From positions 1 to 64,000 of the forward strand of contig NZ_FQVF01000006.1 of NCBI RefSeq assembly GCF_900129155.1: a DNA stretch of 64,000 bases. Reading direction: 5' to 3'. The translations under genes and the position numbers were made by a program. How positions within the stretch are numbered: position 1 is the stretch's first letter; each line of letters begins with the position of its first letter. Below are positions 16,047-25,543 of this stretch, piece after piece. Origin of the DNA: Marinomonas polaris DSM 16579. Its GTDB lineage: Bacteria; Pseudomonadota; Gammaproteobacteria; Pseudomonadales; Marinomonadaceae. The notes under the pieces were generated by a model that saw only the letters and a list, made by a program, of their open reading frames with translations, had not been told where the DNA came from and ran no database searches.

Positions 16047-18656
16047 ATGACGCATTCAGAATCAAAATCAGCCGATCAAAAGACAGTATTAACATTAAAT
16101 GTTACCGGTATGTCTTGCCAAGGCTGTGTGTCGAAAGTTCGCAAACTCATTCAGGAAAAAAGTTCAGAAGCGGTTATCGAAGGTATGCCGAAAGAGCATA
16201 AACTAGTGGTCACGTCTGATTTAGAATTAGCCGCAATTGAAGCTAGTGTCCAGGAAGCTGGATATCAATCATTAGGCTTATTTAATAACAATGAGCATGA
16301 TCAATCAAAAAATAAGCAAGAATCCGCTGAGGAAAAAAATCTAGTAGACAAAGAACAGGACAATCTAGATAAAGTAGACAGTTCATTCAGCTATCAATTT
16401 TCTATTGGTGGAATGACCTGTGCCGGTTGCGTTAATACGGTACAAAAGGCACTGTCGAATTCTGAGGATGTTATCTCTGCAGATGTTAATTTCGCCAATC
16501 ATACCGCACAAGTTGTCACCAAAGGTTCTTCAGATGCATTAATCAAAGCGGTGGAGAATTCAGGTTATCAAGCAAGTCTTATCCTAGATGCGGAAAAAAG
16601 CGAAGAAGAACGCGGCGAAAGAGAGTTGGCTGAATATCGTCATAAATGTAGATCGTCAGCACTGGGTTTAGGGTTAGGGATTCCCTTGATGCTGTATGGT
16701 CTATTTGGCGGAAATATGATGGTGAGCTCGCTCACTGATAGGATTATCTGGTTTGTTGTTGGGGTTGCCACACTGCTGATTATGGTGAGTGCGGGCAAGC
16801 ATTATTTCCGTGGCGCCTGGAAAGCCTTTACTAGCCATCAGGCTAATATGGATTTATTAATCGCCTTGGGTACTGGTAGTGCTTGGTTGTATTCAATGCT
16901 AGTTGTGCTTGCACCTATGACTTGGTTGCCTGATAACGCCCGCCACTTATACTTTGAAGCAGCAGTGATGATCATTGGTTTAATCAACCTTGGTCAAGCA
17001 TTAGAGCTGAGAGCTCGTCGTAAAACTAGCCAAGCCTTGCATCGACTTTTGGATTTGCGACCTAAAATGGCAACGCGAGTGGATGGCGACACGGAATCTC
17101 GCGTTAGTGTGGCAGATATCAAGGTGAATGACATTTTGCGAGTTCGCTCTGGTGACAAAATTGCTGTTGATGGAGAGGTCTTAGAAGGTCTTTCCACGGT
17201 AAATGAATCTATGCTGACAGGCGAACCTGCACCAATAGAAAAAAGCGTAGGAAGCTTGTTATCTGCTGGCACGATAAACGGTCAAGGTAGTTTGTTGTTC
17301 AAAGCAACTCGTATTGGTTCCGATACCTTACTCGCGCAGATTATAACCATGGTCGGTAAGGCACAGAACTCAAAGCCACCGATTAGTGTGCTAGCCGACA
17401 AAGTGTCTTCTATTTTTGTACCAAGCGTGGTCATTATCGCTATTTTGACGGCACTTGTGTGGTTTAACCTTTCTATATTTGGTGTGGACAATGAATCCGT
17501 CTTCTCATATATGTTGGTAACGACCATCTCGGTACTGATAATTGCTTGTCCGTGTGCCTTGGGGCTAGCAACACCTATTTCTACCATGATAGGGATTGGT
17601 AAAGCGGCAGAATATGGTGGCCTTATTCGAAACGGTGAAGCCTTACAAAGAGCGAGTGAATTGACCGTTGTCGTGCTGGATAAGACTGGCACGATTACAG
17701 AAGGTAAACCGAAAGTCGTTAATGAAATATTAAGTGAGCAAGCTCACAAAGATTTTGTGGCACAAATCGTTTCAGCCCTAGAGGCACGAGCTAATCATCC
17801 TTTGGCGGATGCTTTATTGGAGCATTGTCAGACGGATGCAACAGAAAAAGAAAGTGTTGCTATGGATGAGTTTGAGTCACTGGTTGGTTTAGGTGTGAAA
17901 GGCAGTATTGAAGGGAAGGCTTATTATCTTGGTAACGAGCGCCTGATGAAAGAAAAGGGCATCTCTATAGATTTGCTCGCTTCTGATGATCAACATAATG
18001 CAGCAACCCGCGTTTATCTCTCGGATGAAGCTGCGCTAATGGCTGTTTTTTATATTGAAGATCCCATTAAGAAAGGCGTCAAATCGGCTATTTCGAACTT
18101 CAAGGAACAAGGCCTAAAAGTTGTCATGCTGACTGGCGATAATCCAGAAACGGCCGCTTCAGTTGCAAATATGGTTGGCATTGACGATTATCATGCGCAA
18201 CTGATGCCAGACGATAAACTGAACTGGGTTAAGAAGCTTCAGGCACAAGGTGAAGTGGTTGGAATGATTGGTGATGGCATTAACGATGCGCCAGCTCTAG
18301 CTCAGTCCGATGTGGGCTTTGCGATGGGAGCCGGAACCGACGTTGCCATGGAGAGTGCTGATATTACTTTGATACATAATGACTTAAACGGTGTTGCAGA
18401 TGTTATTCAGATAAGCAGCGCTACGTTAAGGAATATCAAGCAGAACTTATGGGGCGCATTTGCCTATAACAGTTTAGGTATTCCTATCGCTGCGGGGATT
18501 CTATTTCCGTTTATGGGGTGGTTATTAAGCCCAGTTATTGCTGGCGCCGCAATGGCCCTATCGTCTGTAACAGTTGTGACTAATGCTAATCGACTTAGAT
18601 TTTTCCGTATTTCCCGTTCAAATCTTAATAGTACAGATACTGAGGAGGGTAAATGA
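16047..18656 (+). CDS. copA: Copper-exporting P1B-type ATPase CopA
   Basis: This 869-residue inner-membrane Cu(I) efflux pump has two N-terminal heavy-metal-binding domains with CXXC motifs (C24/C27 and C125/C128) and eight expected membrane helices. The CPC metal site lies at residues 501-503 and the phosphorylated aspartate is D545 in DKTGTITEGKP. The ATP-binding HP motif (NHPLADALL) has H584, and GDGINDAPA is near 742. It follows the MerR regulator and overlaps a 36-residue membrane protein by four bases. The whole unit looks like a copper-induced operon. Confidence 0.95.
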   Translation: MTHSESKSADQKTVLTLNVTGMSCQGCVSKVRKLIQEKSSEAVIEGMPKEHKLVVTSDLELAAIEASVQEAGYQSLGLFNNNEHDQSKNKQESAEEKNLVDKEQDNLDKVDSSFSYQFSIGGMTCAGCVNTVQKALSNSEDVISADVNFANHTAQVVTKGSSDALIKAVENSGYQASLILDAEKSEEERGERELAEYRHKCRSSALGLGLGIPLMLYGLFGGNMMVSSLTDRIIWFVVGVATLLIMVSAGKHYFRGAWKAFTSHQANMDLLIALGTGSAWLYSMLVVLAPMTWLPDNARHLYFEAAVMIIGLINLGQALELRARRKTSQALHRLLDLRPKMATRVDGDTESRVSVADIKVNDILRVRSGDKIAVDGEVLEGLSTVNESMLTGEPAPIEKSVGSLLSAGTINGQGSLLFKATRIGSDTLLAQIITMVGKAQNSKPPISVLADKVSSIFVPSVVIIAILTALVWFNLSIFGVDNESVFSYMLVTTISVLIIACPCALGLATPISTMIGIGKAAEYGGLIRNGEALQRASELTVVVLDKTGTITEGKPKVVNEILSEQAHKDFVAQIVSALEARANHPLADALLEHCQTDATEKESVAMDEFESLVGLGVKGSIEGKAYYLGNERLMKEKGISIDLLASDDQHNAATRVYLSDEAALMAVFYIEDPIKKGVKSAISNFKEQGLKVVMLTGDNPETAASVANMVGIDDYHAQLMPDDKLNWVKKLQAQGEVVGMIGDGINDAPALAQSDVGFAMGAGTDVAMESADITLIHNDLNGVADVIQISSATLRNIKQNLWGAFAYNSLGIPIAAGILFPFMGWLLSPVIAGAAMALSSVTVVTNANRLRFFRISRSNLNSTDTEEGK

Positions 18657-18763
18657 GCGTACTCATTAATGTGTTAGGTGTGTTGCTAATCATGTTTGTT
18701 GTCTATTGGTTTTGGTGGCCAACCCACCAGAAACAGACTAAAAAGCACAGTAAGAATAAGTAA
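18653..18763 (+). CDS. 36-residue single-helix membrane protein coupled to copA
   Basis: A short frame starts with an ATG that overlaps the copA stop (ATGA) and has GAGGAGGG directly upstream. It encodes a hydrophobic helix (VLINVLGVLLIMFVVYWFWW) followed by PTHQKQTKKHSKNK, a basic, lysine-rich tail with two histidines, which by the positive-inside rule should face the cytoplasm. Its place resembles that of CcoS behind CcoI, but the sequence is not CcoS-like. It may be a small partner of CopA. The strong ribosome-binding site and coupling are the evidence that it is translated. Confidence 0.65.
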   Translation: MSVLINVLGVLLIMFVVYWFWWPTHQKQTKKHSKNK

Positions 18764-18820
18764 AGACATCTTTCAATAAGCAATAACTCGGCAAGTGTTG
18801 TAAAATATTTGCGTTGATCA

Positions 18821-18858
18821 ATAAGCCAAGGGCGCAAGCTCTTGGCTTATTTTGTTTT
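18821..18858 (+). terminator. Rho-independent terminator of the copper operon
   Basis: A 13-bp stem (ATAAGCCAAGGGC with GCTCTTGGCTTAT, one G-T pair) is capped by a GCAA tetraloop and followed by TTTGTTTT. Confidence 0.88.
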
Positions 18859-18913
18859 CAGTCTTAAATAGTCACTATTGTTCATTAATCTAGAATCAAA
18901 TATCGGAGCTTTT

Positions 18914-20086
18914 ATGCTTGCTTATCAATGGGGTATTTTTGCCATTGCCCTAGGTACTTTCGGAATAGGAACAACTGAGTTCATGCCTATGGGCCTGTTA
19001 CCAGTTATTGCAGATGGCGTGGATGCATCCATTCCGGCTGCGGGTTTATTGATTAGCGCCTATGCCGTCGGTGTAATGATAGGTGCTCCATTAATTACTT
19101 TGTTTTTAACACGTTATAGTCACAAAACCTCTTTGCTAGCGTTAATGGTGGTTTTCGTCGTTGGTAATTTACTCTCAGCGGTATCTGTTAATTACGAGAC
19201 TTTCTTATTTTCGAGAATTATCACCAGTCTTTCTCATGGCGCTTTTTTTGGTATTGGTGCCGTTGTTGCCATGAATTTGGCACCTTTTCATAAAAAAGGT
19301 TCTGCAGTAGCGTCGATCTTTTTAGGCTTAACCATTGCGAATATTGTTGGTGTTCCTATTACTACTTGGTTGGGGCAAAATTTTGATTGGCGTATTTCAT
19401 TTGCAGTAACTGCGATATTAGGTATTGTCGCTTTTTTCGGTATCAGCCGCAGTTTGCCCGTTATGCCACGGGCTGAAAAGCCGGATGTAAAAACAGAGCT
19501 TAAAGCTATCATGCAGCCTGCTGCGCTGCGAGCTTTTGCGACTACGGTGATGTGTGCAGGTTCAATGTTTACACTTTATACCTACATTGCGCCTATCATG
19601 CAGACATTGGCTCAAGCTTCGGATAACGCTATTGCAACCATGCTAATGCTTGTCGGCATTGGTTTTACGCTAGGAAATTACATCAGTGGCAAAGTAACTG
19701 ATAAGTCACCAGATCTGGCTTTGTTTGCCTTTCTAGGCTTACAGGTATTGGTTTTATTACTGTTTCGCTTTACCTCGACGACGCTAATTGGTGCCAGTTT
19801 AACTATTTTATTATGGGGCGTTGTAATATTTGGTAGTGGCCCTCCATTACAAATGCAAGTAATGAAAATCGCAGATCAAGCGCCAGGCTTAGCATCTTCT
19901 ATAAACATTGGTGCATTTAACTTAGGAAATGCTTTAGGGGCGGCTCTAGGTGGATTGGTGATTAGTATTGGTTTCAGCTTTGATTGGATTCCAACTGCGG
20001 CAGCAGTTTTGTCTTTTCTTGCGCTTGTTATGGTTTGGTTAAATCGTCGTAAGGCCATCTATGTGTCAGAAGCCAATATCGTTTGA
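18914..20086 (+). CDS. MFS transporter, AraJ/drug-efflux type
   Basis: The ATG at 18914 has CGGAG six bases upstream and gives about 390 residues, which suits a 12-helix major facilitator of the DHA1 (AraJ/YdhP/chloramphenicol resistance-like) group. The first helix ends in GIGTTEFMPMGLLPVIA, a signature of this branch, and the LITLFLTRYSHK loop between helices 2 and 3 is also typical. It is probably an exporter of small molecules. The TTG at 18878 has no ribosome-binding site and was not chosen. The substrate is unknown. Confidence 0.87.
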   Translation: MLAYQWGIFAIALGTFGIGTTEFMPMGLLPVIADGVDASIPAAGLLISAYAVGVMIGAPLITLFLTRYSHKTSLLALMVVFVVGNLLSAVSVNYETFLFSRIITSLSHGAFFGIGAVVAMNLAPFHKKGSAVASIFLGLTIANIVGVPITTWLGQNFDWRISFAVTAILGIVAFFGISRSLPVMPRAEKPDVKTELKAIMQPAALRAFATTVMCAGSMFTLYTYIAPIMQTLAQASDNAIATMLMLVGIGFTLGNYISGKVTDKSPDLALFAFLGLQVLVLLLFRFTSTTLIGASLTILLWGVVIFGSGPPLQMQVMKIADQAPGLASSINIGAFNLGNALGAALGGLVISIGFSFDWIPTAAAVLSFLALVMVWLNRRKAIYVSEANIV

Positions 20087-20109
20087 TAAGTTGTAAAGAA
20101 TAAAAATGA

Positions 20110-20135
20110 AGGGGCACAAATGTGCCTCTTGTTTT
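20110..20135 (+). terminator. Rho-independent terminator after the MFS gene
   Basis: AGGGGCACA pairs with TGTGCCTCT (one G-T pair) and is followed by TGTTTTAT. The stem covers the first possible ATG of the next frame, which argues against that start. Confidence 0.75.
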
Positions 20136-20191
20136 ATGCTAAAACCTACTATAAAACCGCCTTTATAAATCAATGTAATGGATATACAGTT

Positions 20192-21757
20192 GTGACAGTA
20201 TTAAAAAGTAAATTCTTAAAGCTTAATCGGCTTATTTTATTTTTGGCCTTAACCGCTACCATTTTAACCTTCATTAATAGCTTTTATTCGAACTATGAGG
20301 TGCAGAAAGAACAATTGGTTCTGCAGACTATAGAAGTGAATAGGGCTTATGCTAGTAAGCTGTCTGATACGACAGAAGTGTTTTTGAGAACCTCTCAGCA
20401 GCAGCTTACTTATACCGCAAACTCATTATTTAACAAAATGAATGATGGTTCCCACCTAAAAGAAGAGGCTAATCGCCTTAAATTTCAGACGGATAGTTTT
20501 AACTCTGTTGTCATTAGTGATGCATCGGGTTTAACTCAAGCTGCTTCGCCAGAAACGCTAGATTTAGTTGGAAGGAAGCTGTCGTCGGTCGGTAGTGTTG
20601 AGGCTCTAGAAGAAAAAAGAGTGCTTATAAGTAGCCCATATGTTTCTACTCTAAAGAATTTGATTGTTTTTCTTTCTGCTCCTGTCTTTGATTATCAGGG
20701 TAACTACCTCGGCTTTCTTGGTGGTTCTATTTACTTAAAAAGCCCAAATATTTTGAGTGAAATATTGGGCGAACATTATTATAAAAATGGTTCTTATATC
20801 TATGTGATAGATCAAGACAAACAAATTCTTTATCACCCTGAAAAAGGACGGATTGGCTCTTTCATTGAAGGTAATGATGGCATTGATGAAATAATAGCGA
20901 CCAAAGAAGGTGGCTTGTTATTGAATAATAGTAGAGGGATCCAAATGTTGGCCGGATACTCCACCATCCCCAGTACTGGATGGATTGTCATTACCCAAAG
21001 CCCTGTGGAGTCTACCTTAGTGCCGCTAACAGGTATTATGGAAAAAGTAGTTTTACGTACCTTACCTTTGGCTTTAGCCGTTTTTCTATTTATTTGGTTG
21101 TTTGCTCGAGCTATTTCTAAACCACTTCAGCAGCTTGCAGACAAGGCTAGATCGCTTGATAGTCCGACAGTTAATGAGGATATTGAAAATATACATTCTT
21201 GGTATGTTGAAAGCTTAGGGCTAAAACGAGCGATGTTAAGTGGTGTAAAGCTTATGCAAAACCAGATTGGCGATCTTAAGCGTGATGCTGAAACTGACCC
21301 TTTAACCGGTGCAAGTAACCGCAGAGCATTTCAGTTTAAACTTAAGCAATTAGTTTTACTTGAAATACCATTTTCTGTTTTAGCCTTGGATATTGATTAT
21401 TTTAAACGAGTTAATGATGCCTATGGTCATAGTGTGGGTGATGATGTTCTTAAGCAACAAACTAAAATATTGAATAGATTTTCTAGAGATGGTGACATGG
21501 TTGCCCGAACTGGTGGTGAAGAATTTGTTTTGTTATTAAAAGAAACTTCTAAAGAAGATGCTTTCTTAGTCGCTGAACGATTACGAATCGCGATTTCAGA
21601 AGAAACATTTGATGTAGTTGGTAACATTACCGTTTCAATCGGTATAGCAGCTTGGGCAATATCTGATGAAATAAGTGTAGAGAAAACTTTATCATTGGCT
21701 GACCAAGCTCTGTATGAAGCAAAAGGACAAGGGCGAAATCGCTGCATTATCGCTTAA
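20192..21757 (+). CDS. Membrane diguanylate cyclase with Cache sensor domain
   Basis: This protein of about 521 residues should make c-di-GMP in response to an extracytoplasmic signal. It has an N-terminal membrane helix (LILFLALTATILTFI), a periplasmic double-Cache (dCache) domain (about residues 40-275), a second membrane helix (LPLALAVFLFIWLFARAI), a HAMP-like linker and a C-terminal GGDEF domain. The active-site motif is GGEEF and the metal site is LDIDYFKRVNDAYGH. No RXXD inhibitory site stands before GGEEF at the usual distance. The GTG at 20192 is chosen because the ATG at 20120 lies in the preceding terminator stem; the ribosome-binding site is weak either way. Confidence 0.88.
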   Translation: MTVLKSKFLKLNRLILFLALTATILTFINSFYSNYEVQKEQLVLQTIEVNRAYASKLSDTTEVFLRTSQQQLTYTANSLFNKMNDGSHLKEEANRLKFQTDSFNSVVISDASGLTQAASPETLDLVGRKLSSVGSVEALEEKRVLISSPYVSTLKNLIVFLSAPVFDYQGNYLGFLGGSIYLKSPNILSEILGEHYYKNGSYIYVIDQDKQILYHPEKGRIGSFIEGNDGIDEIIATKEGGLLLNNSRGIQMLAGYSTIPSTGWIVITQSPVESTLVPLTGIMEKVVLRTLPLALAVFLFIWLFARAISKPLQQLADKARSLDSPTVNEDIENIHSWYVESLGLKRAMLSGVKLMQNQIGDLKRDAETDPLTGASNRRAFQFKLKQLVLLEIPFSVLALDIDYFKRVNDAYGHSVGDDVLKQQTKILNRFSRDGDMVARTGGEEFVLLLKETSKEDAFLVAERLRIAISEETFDVVGNITVSIGIAAWAISDEISVEKTLSLADQALYEAKGQGRNRCIIA

Positions 21758-21790
21758 TCTAAATAGCATTAGATTTCGGGGAAAAGAAGA

Positions 21791-21823
21791 GGGTGTGCAT
21801 GGTAATTCATGCACACCCTTTTT
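21791..21823 (+). terminator. Rho-independent terminator after the diguanylate cyclase
   Basis: A perfect 10-bp stem GGGTGTGCAT/ATGCACACCC with an eight-base loop is followed by TTTTTT. Confidence 0.92.
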
Positions 21824-21893
21824 TGTCGAATCTCAAATAATTAGCTAAATGTGTTTTTTTATCTAGTCCATAGGGGGTCATTAAATATAGCTT

Positions 21894-22793
21894 TTAGCTT
21901 AAAACATGATCAACAGGTTTCATTTGAGGCGGTAGATCAATACTTCCAAGAGCCCTATGAACATCGCGTTCAATGATTCGAACCATTGAATCGGTTGGCA
22001 AATCATTGACATCGTTGCCAAATGGATCTTCTAATTCATTGCCTATTGCATCTAAACCAAAGAATGTATAGCTGACTATTGTCGTAAATATAGGGGCCAA
22101 CCAGCCTAATGGCTCAGCCATTGCAAATGGTAATAACAAGCAAAAAATAAATGTCGTTCTATGTAATAGAAGTGTATACGGGAATGGAAGCGGGGTATTT
22201 TTGATTCTTTCGCAGTTAGCCTGAGCTTCAGATAATCCTATTAACCGCCTTTCAAGCTCTAAGTAACGCCATTCACTAATGATCCCATCAGAAGCTAGTT
22301 TTGAGCATTTATCACCAATATTACTCAAGATTGTATCTGCTGGATTATCGATAAAAGTGAACTTATCATCAGCTATCCATTTACTTAGGGAAATACTCTC
22401 ATTATTGCCTTTTAATTTTGAATTAAGAGCATGTGCAAAGGCACAAAGCATTTTTAAGATTTCCTCACGAGTTTGTGCATCTGATATCACGATACTTTCG
22501 CGGCAAAAAGCGCGTACTTCAATGATGATTTTCCCCCACATTTTTCTGCCTTCCCACCATCTGTCATAACATGAGCTATTTCTGAAACTCATAAAAATAG
22601 ACAACGACAAACCTAAAAGAGTAAACGGAATGGAGCTTACATTCTCGAAAGACGCAGGATATGTTTTTTCTAACAGAACAATGAGCGAGGCAAAAACGGT
22701 GATTAATAAAACACGTAAAGCGATGCGTTTGGCAATCGAACCCTTAAGGGTCGTAAGTATAACTATCCAATTTGGATTTGGGCGAACAATCAT
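21894..22793 (-). CDS. Bestrophin-family ion channel (UPF0187)
   Basis: This 299-residue membrane protein is of the bacterial bestrophin/YneE family, which forms pentameric ion channels. Signatures visible are MSFRNSSCYDRWWEGRKMWG near residue 70, NTPLPFPYTLLLHR near 205, and DPFGNDVNDLP near 260. Four hydrophobic helices are evident. It stands alone and its transcript is on the minus strand. The selectivity (cation or anion) cannot be read from the sequence. Confidence 0.88.
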   Translation of the reverse strand: MIVRPNPNWIVILTTLKGSIAKRIALRVLLITVFASLIVLLEKTYPASFENVSSIPFTLLGLSLSIFMSFRNSSCYDRWWEGRKMWGKIIIEVRAFCRESIVISDAQTREEILKMLCAFAHALNSKLKGNNESISLSKWIADDKFTFIDNPADTILSNIGDKCSKLASDGIISEWRYLELERRLIGLSEAQANCERIKNTPLPFPYTLLLHRTTFIFCLLLPFAMAEPLGWLAPIFTTIVSYTFFGLDAIGNELEDPFGNDVNDLPTDSMVRIIERDVHRALGSIDLPPQMKPVDHVLS

Positions 22794-23008
22794 GAGGTAA
22801 AGCCTAAAGAAAGATTAAATAAACGGTTATGTGTCAGACCAAGACTTACTAAATTTACTCAGAATAAACATTCAGAGAGATGATTGTTTAGCATTTCAAT
22901 AGAAGGATGAATTTGGTTCGTGGATGATAGAACCAGTGATGATGGGTTCCAAGCATTAGTAATCATTAGCTGAAAAATAGTCGTTATACGCATAAAGCAT
23001 CCATTTAT

Positions 23009-23042
23009 ACTATTTCCGATAATAACATTTATCGGAAATAGT
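23009..23042. repeat. 14-bp perfect inverted repeat between the bestrophin gene and yjjG
   Basis: ACTATTTCCGATAA at 23009-23022 is exactly inverted at 23029-23042 with a six-base loop TAACAT. There is no T-run on either side in either direction. It lies 42 bases past the yjjG stop on that gene's strand, and over 200 bases upstream of the bestrophin gene. It may be a processed 3' hairpin or a binding site. The rest of 22794-23083 holds nothing else I can support. Confidence 0.6.
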
Positions 23043-23083
23043 GAGTGTACATAGGGCTTTCCAAAATCTCATAGTTTCTTATT

Positions 23084-23764
23084 TTATTGAGATTTCAACC
23101 AAGCCAGTAATTCTGGCAGTGAGTTAATTTGATACGTTGGCGTAATCTCTTGCGGATGTGTTTTGTTATGGTGATTCAACCAGCATGTATCAAAGCCAAA
23201 ATTTTTGCCGCCTAGAATGTCTGATTCTAGTGTGTCACCAACCATCAGCACGTGATTTTTATTTGGCGTACCCATTTGCTCTAAAGCATGTTCGAAGATT
23301 TTAGGATGTGGCTTAGCAACACCAACGAGCTCGGAAATAACAACCGGTGAGAAATATGGAAGAAAGCCAGTTCGTTCTAGACGAATATGTTGTAGCTGTG
23401 CAAATCCATTGGTAATGATGCCCATGTTTACTTTGTTTTCATGCAGATGCGTTACAAGTTCTATAGCGCCTGGTAATGTTTTACAGATTTCAGCCATGGA
23501 ATCTAAAAATTGCTTGTTAAGCTCTTTGGCGCTGATGGCTAATCTATCGCTCCAAAGTTTGAAGCGATTTGTTTGTAATTGTTCTGCGCTAATTTTACCA
23601 TTTTGATATTCTACCCAAAGCGGCTTATTTACAGCTTGGTATTCATCATATTCTGGTTGCTCAAACGTTACGCCATGCTGAGAAAACATGTGTTTTAGAC
23701 CTGCGAAATTGTCAAAATGAAAAAGGGTTTCGTCAGCGTCAAATAGGATCCATTGATATTTCAT
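23084..23764 (-). CDS. yjjG: Pyrimidine 5'-nucleotidase YjjG
   Basis: This 226-residue HAD-superfamily phosphatase closely resembles E. coli YjjG, which dephosphorylates dUMP, dTMP and non-canonical pyrimidine nucleotides. DADETLFHFD holds the nucleophile, YQAVNKPLWVEYQNG is nearly identical to the E. coli protein, and the later GIITNGF, VGVAKPHPKIF and MVGDTLESDILGG motifs complete the HAD site. It lies 34 bases after yjjX, another nucleotide-cleaning enzyme, so the pair probably forms a house-cleaning unit. Confidence 0.93.
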   Translation of the reverse strand: MKYQWILFDADETLFHFDNFAGLKHMFSQHGVTFEQPEYDEYQAVNKPLWVEYQNGKISAEQLQTNRFKLWSDRLAISAKELNKQFLDSMAEICKTLPGAIELVTHLHENKVNMGIITNGFAQLQHIRLERTGFLPYFSPVVISELVGVAKPHPKIFEHALEQMGTPNKNHVLMVGDTLESDILGGKNFGFDTCWLNHHNKTHPQEITPTYQINSLPELLAWLKSQ

Positions 23765-23798
23765 TGTTTCAACTTATATATTGCTTAATTTATGTACA

Positions 23799-24359
23799 TT
23801 AAAAATGTTCAGGATGAAGAACTGGGGCTAACGCAAGCACTAATGCTTGGGTATACACGCTTTCCCTGGTTGCTGCATGGTTCGTAAATAAGCCGATGGC
23901 GCCACCTTTTTGTCGAATGTTATCAGTATTAAACAGCTCATCCATGACTTGCCCTAACTCTTCGTTGGCTTGTAAACGCTTATAAACCTTATTTGGTAGA
24001 GGTAAATTAGCGGAACGCCCCGTCATTAATTCACCTTCATTACTTAAAATGGCAACATAAGCAAAGGTTGCTGCGCCCTCCTCGAATTCATCGACGCCAC
24101 CTTCCAAAGCAACAAAGAAGTCCATGTCATTGCTCGCGCTATGTTCTGAACAATACCTAGCACGGTTTTGTGCGCCAATGCGAGTATCTGCTTCAGTCAT
24201 AGGTTGATCAGCAACATCAGACGGAGCATGCATTTCTTCACAATGAATGGTGTGATTAGGAAATACCTGTGAAAAAGCCTGTCTTGCAGCATTTACTTTG
24301 ACGGGATTAGTTGATCCAACACAAACTCGAATGACGGTGGAACCTAGTTTAGTAGTCAT
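23799..24359 (-). CDS. yjjX: Inosine/xanthosine triphosphatase YjjX
   Basis: This 186-residue enzyme should hydrolyse ITP and XTP to keep damaged purines out of nucleic acids. GSTNPVKVNAARQAF near the N terminus, then ALEGGVDEF and RQKGGAIGLFT, are the family motifs. A TGAGGC ribosome-binding site precedes the ATG. The aroC terminator lies only about 30 bases upstream, which leaves little room for a separate promoter. Confidence 0.92.
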   Translation of the reverse strand: MTTKLGSTVIRVCVGSTNPVKVNAARQAFSQVFPNHTIHCEEMHAPSDVADQPMTEADTRIGAQNRARYCSEHSASNDMDFFVALEGGVDEFEEGAATFAYVAILSNEGELMTGRSANLPLPNKVYKRLQANEELGQVMDELFNTDNIRQKGGAIGLFTNHAATRESVYTQALVLALAPVLHPEHF

Positions 24360-24385
24360 TTACGCCTCAATTTCAAAAAGTATAA

Positions 24386-24420
24386 AAATAAAAAAGCCGC
24401 TACGTTGTTAATAGCGGCTT
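24386..24420 (-). terminator. Rho-independent terminator after aroC
   Basis: Read on the minus strand, AAGCCGCTA/TAGCGGCTT forms a nine-bp stem with a nine-base loop, followed by a run of T residues. Confidence 0.88.
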
Positions 24421-24442
24421 GGTATTTAGACTATTATTAAAT

Positions 24443-25540
24443 CTAAGCTTGCCCTTTAATAATGGGCGTTGGGCAAACTACATCGGCATTTTGTGCTCTG
24501 TGTCTTAGCAAATGATCCATAATGGTCAAGGCTAACATTGCCTCAGCAATAGGCGTTGCACGTATGCCTACACAAGGATCATGACGACCTTTGGTGATAA
24601 CTTCTATTGGATTACCGGCACGGTCGATACTTTTACCAGGGATAGTGATACTGGATGTTGGTTTTAACGCCATATGGACAACAATATCTTGCCCAGATGA
24701 AATGCCACCTAGTACACCGCCAGCGTGATTACTCAGAAAACCTTCTGGCGTCATTTCGTCACGGTGCTGGCTGCCCTTTTGTTCAACAACATCAAAACCG
24801 TCACCAATTTCGACGCCTTTAACCGCGTTAATGCTCATTATTGCTTTGGCAATGTCTGCATCTAGACGGTCAAATACGGGCTCGCCTAAACCTGGCATTA
24901 GATTCTTCGCGATAACCGTAATCTTCGCACCTACTGAATCACCTTCACGACGTAGCGCTGTCATGTATTCTTCAAGCTGCGGAATCGCATCTGGATCAGG
25001 GCTAAAAAAGCTATTTTCGTAGACTTGACTTAAATCTTTAACTTCCAATTTGATTGGACCAAGTTGTGACAAGTATCCTTGAATTTCGATACCAAATTGT
25101 TGCTTCAAGTATTTTTTGGCAATGGCACCAGCAGCTACGCGCATCGCAGTTTCACGAGCAGATGAACGACCGCCACCACGATAATCGCGGAAGCCGTATT
25201 TTTGATCATAGGTATAATCAGCATGAGCAGGACGGAAAGTATCTGCGATGTTGCCATAATCTTTTGAGCGCTGATCGGTGTTTTCGATTATTAAACCAAT
25301 CGGGGTCCCCGTGGTTTTGCCTTCAAAAACACCAGACATGATTTTTACTTCGTCAGCTTCACGACGCTGTGTTGTGTGTTTCGATGTGCCGGGTTTACGT
25401 AGATCTAAATCACGCTGTAAATCCGCTTCGCAAAGCTCAATGCCTGGTGGACAACCATCAACAATGGCGCCAAGCGCAAGCCCATGACTTTCACCAAAGG
25501 TGGTGACTTTAAAAAGTGTTCCAAATGTATTACCAGACAT
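24443..25540 (-). CDS. aroC: Chorismate synthase
   Basis: This is a 365-residue FMN-dependent enzyme that converts 5-enolpyruvylshikimate-3-phosphate to chorismate, the last common step of aromatic biosynthesis. It has the family signatures [38 protein letters not shown] and [17 protein letters not shown]. The length is standard. It starts three bases after prmB, the order seen in many gammaproteobacteria. Its product feeds PabC encoded at the start of the window. Confidence 0.97.
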   Translation of the reverse strand: MSGNTFGTLFKVTTFGESHGLALGAIVDGCPPGIELCEADLQRDLDLRKPGTSKHTTQRREADEVKIMSGVFEGKTTGTPIGLIIENTDQRSKDYGNIADTFRPAHADYTYDQKYGFRDYRGGGRSSARETAMRVAAGAIAKKYLKQQFGIEIQGYLSQLGPIKLEVKDLSQVYENSFFSPDPDAIPQLEEYMTALRREGDSVGAKITVIAKNLMPGLGEPVFDRLDADIAKAIMSINAVKGVEIGDGFDVVEQKGSQHRDEMTPEGFLSNHAGGVLGGISSGQDIVVHMALKPTSSITIPGKSIDRAGNPIEVITKGRHDPCVGIRATPIAEAMLALTIMDHLLRHRAQNADVVCPTPIIKGQA

Positions 25541-25543
25541 AGT

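Noticed and set aside
17282..17692. A 136-residue minus-strand frame within copA
   Set aside because: It is antisense to highly conserved P-type ATPase motifs and looks like a shadow of the coding frame.
16047..18656. Programmed frameshift in copA giving a CopA(Z) chaperone, as in E. coli
   Set aside because: I see no slippery sequence with a following stop and stimulatory structure at the end of the first metal-binding domain.
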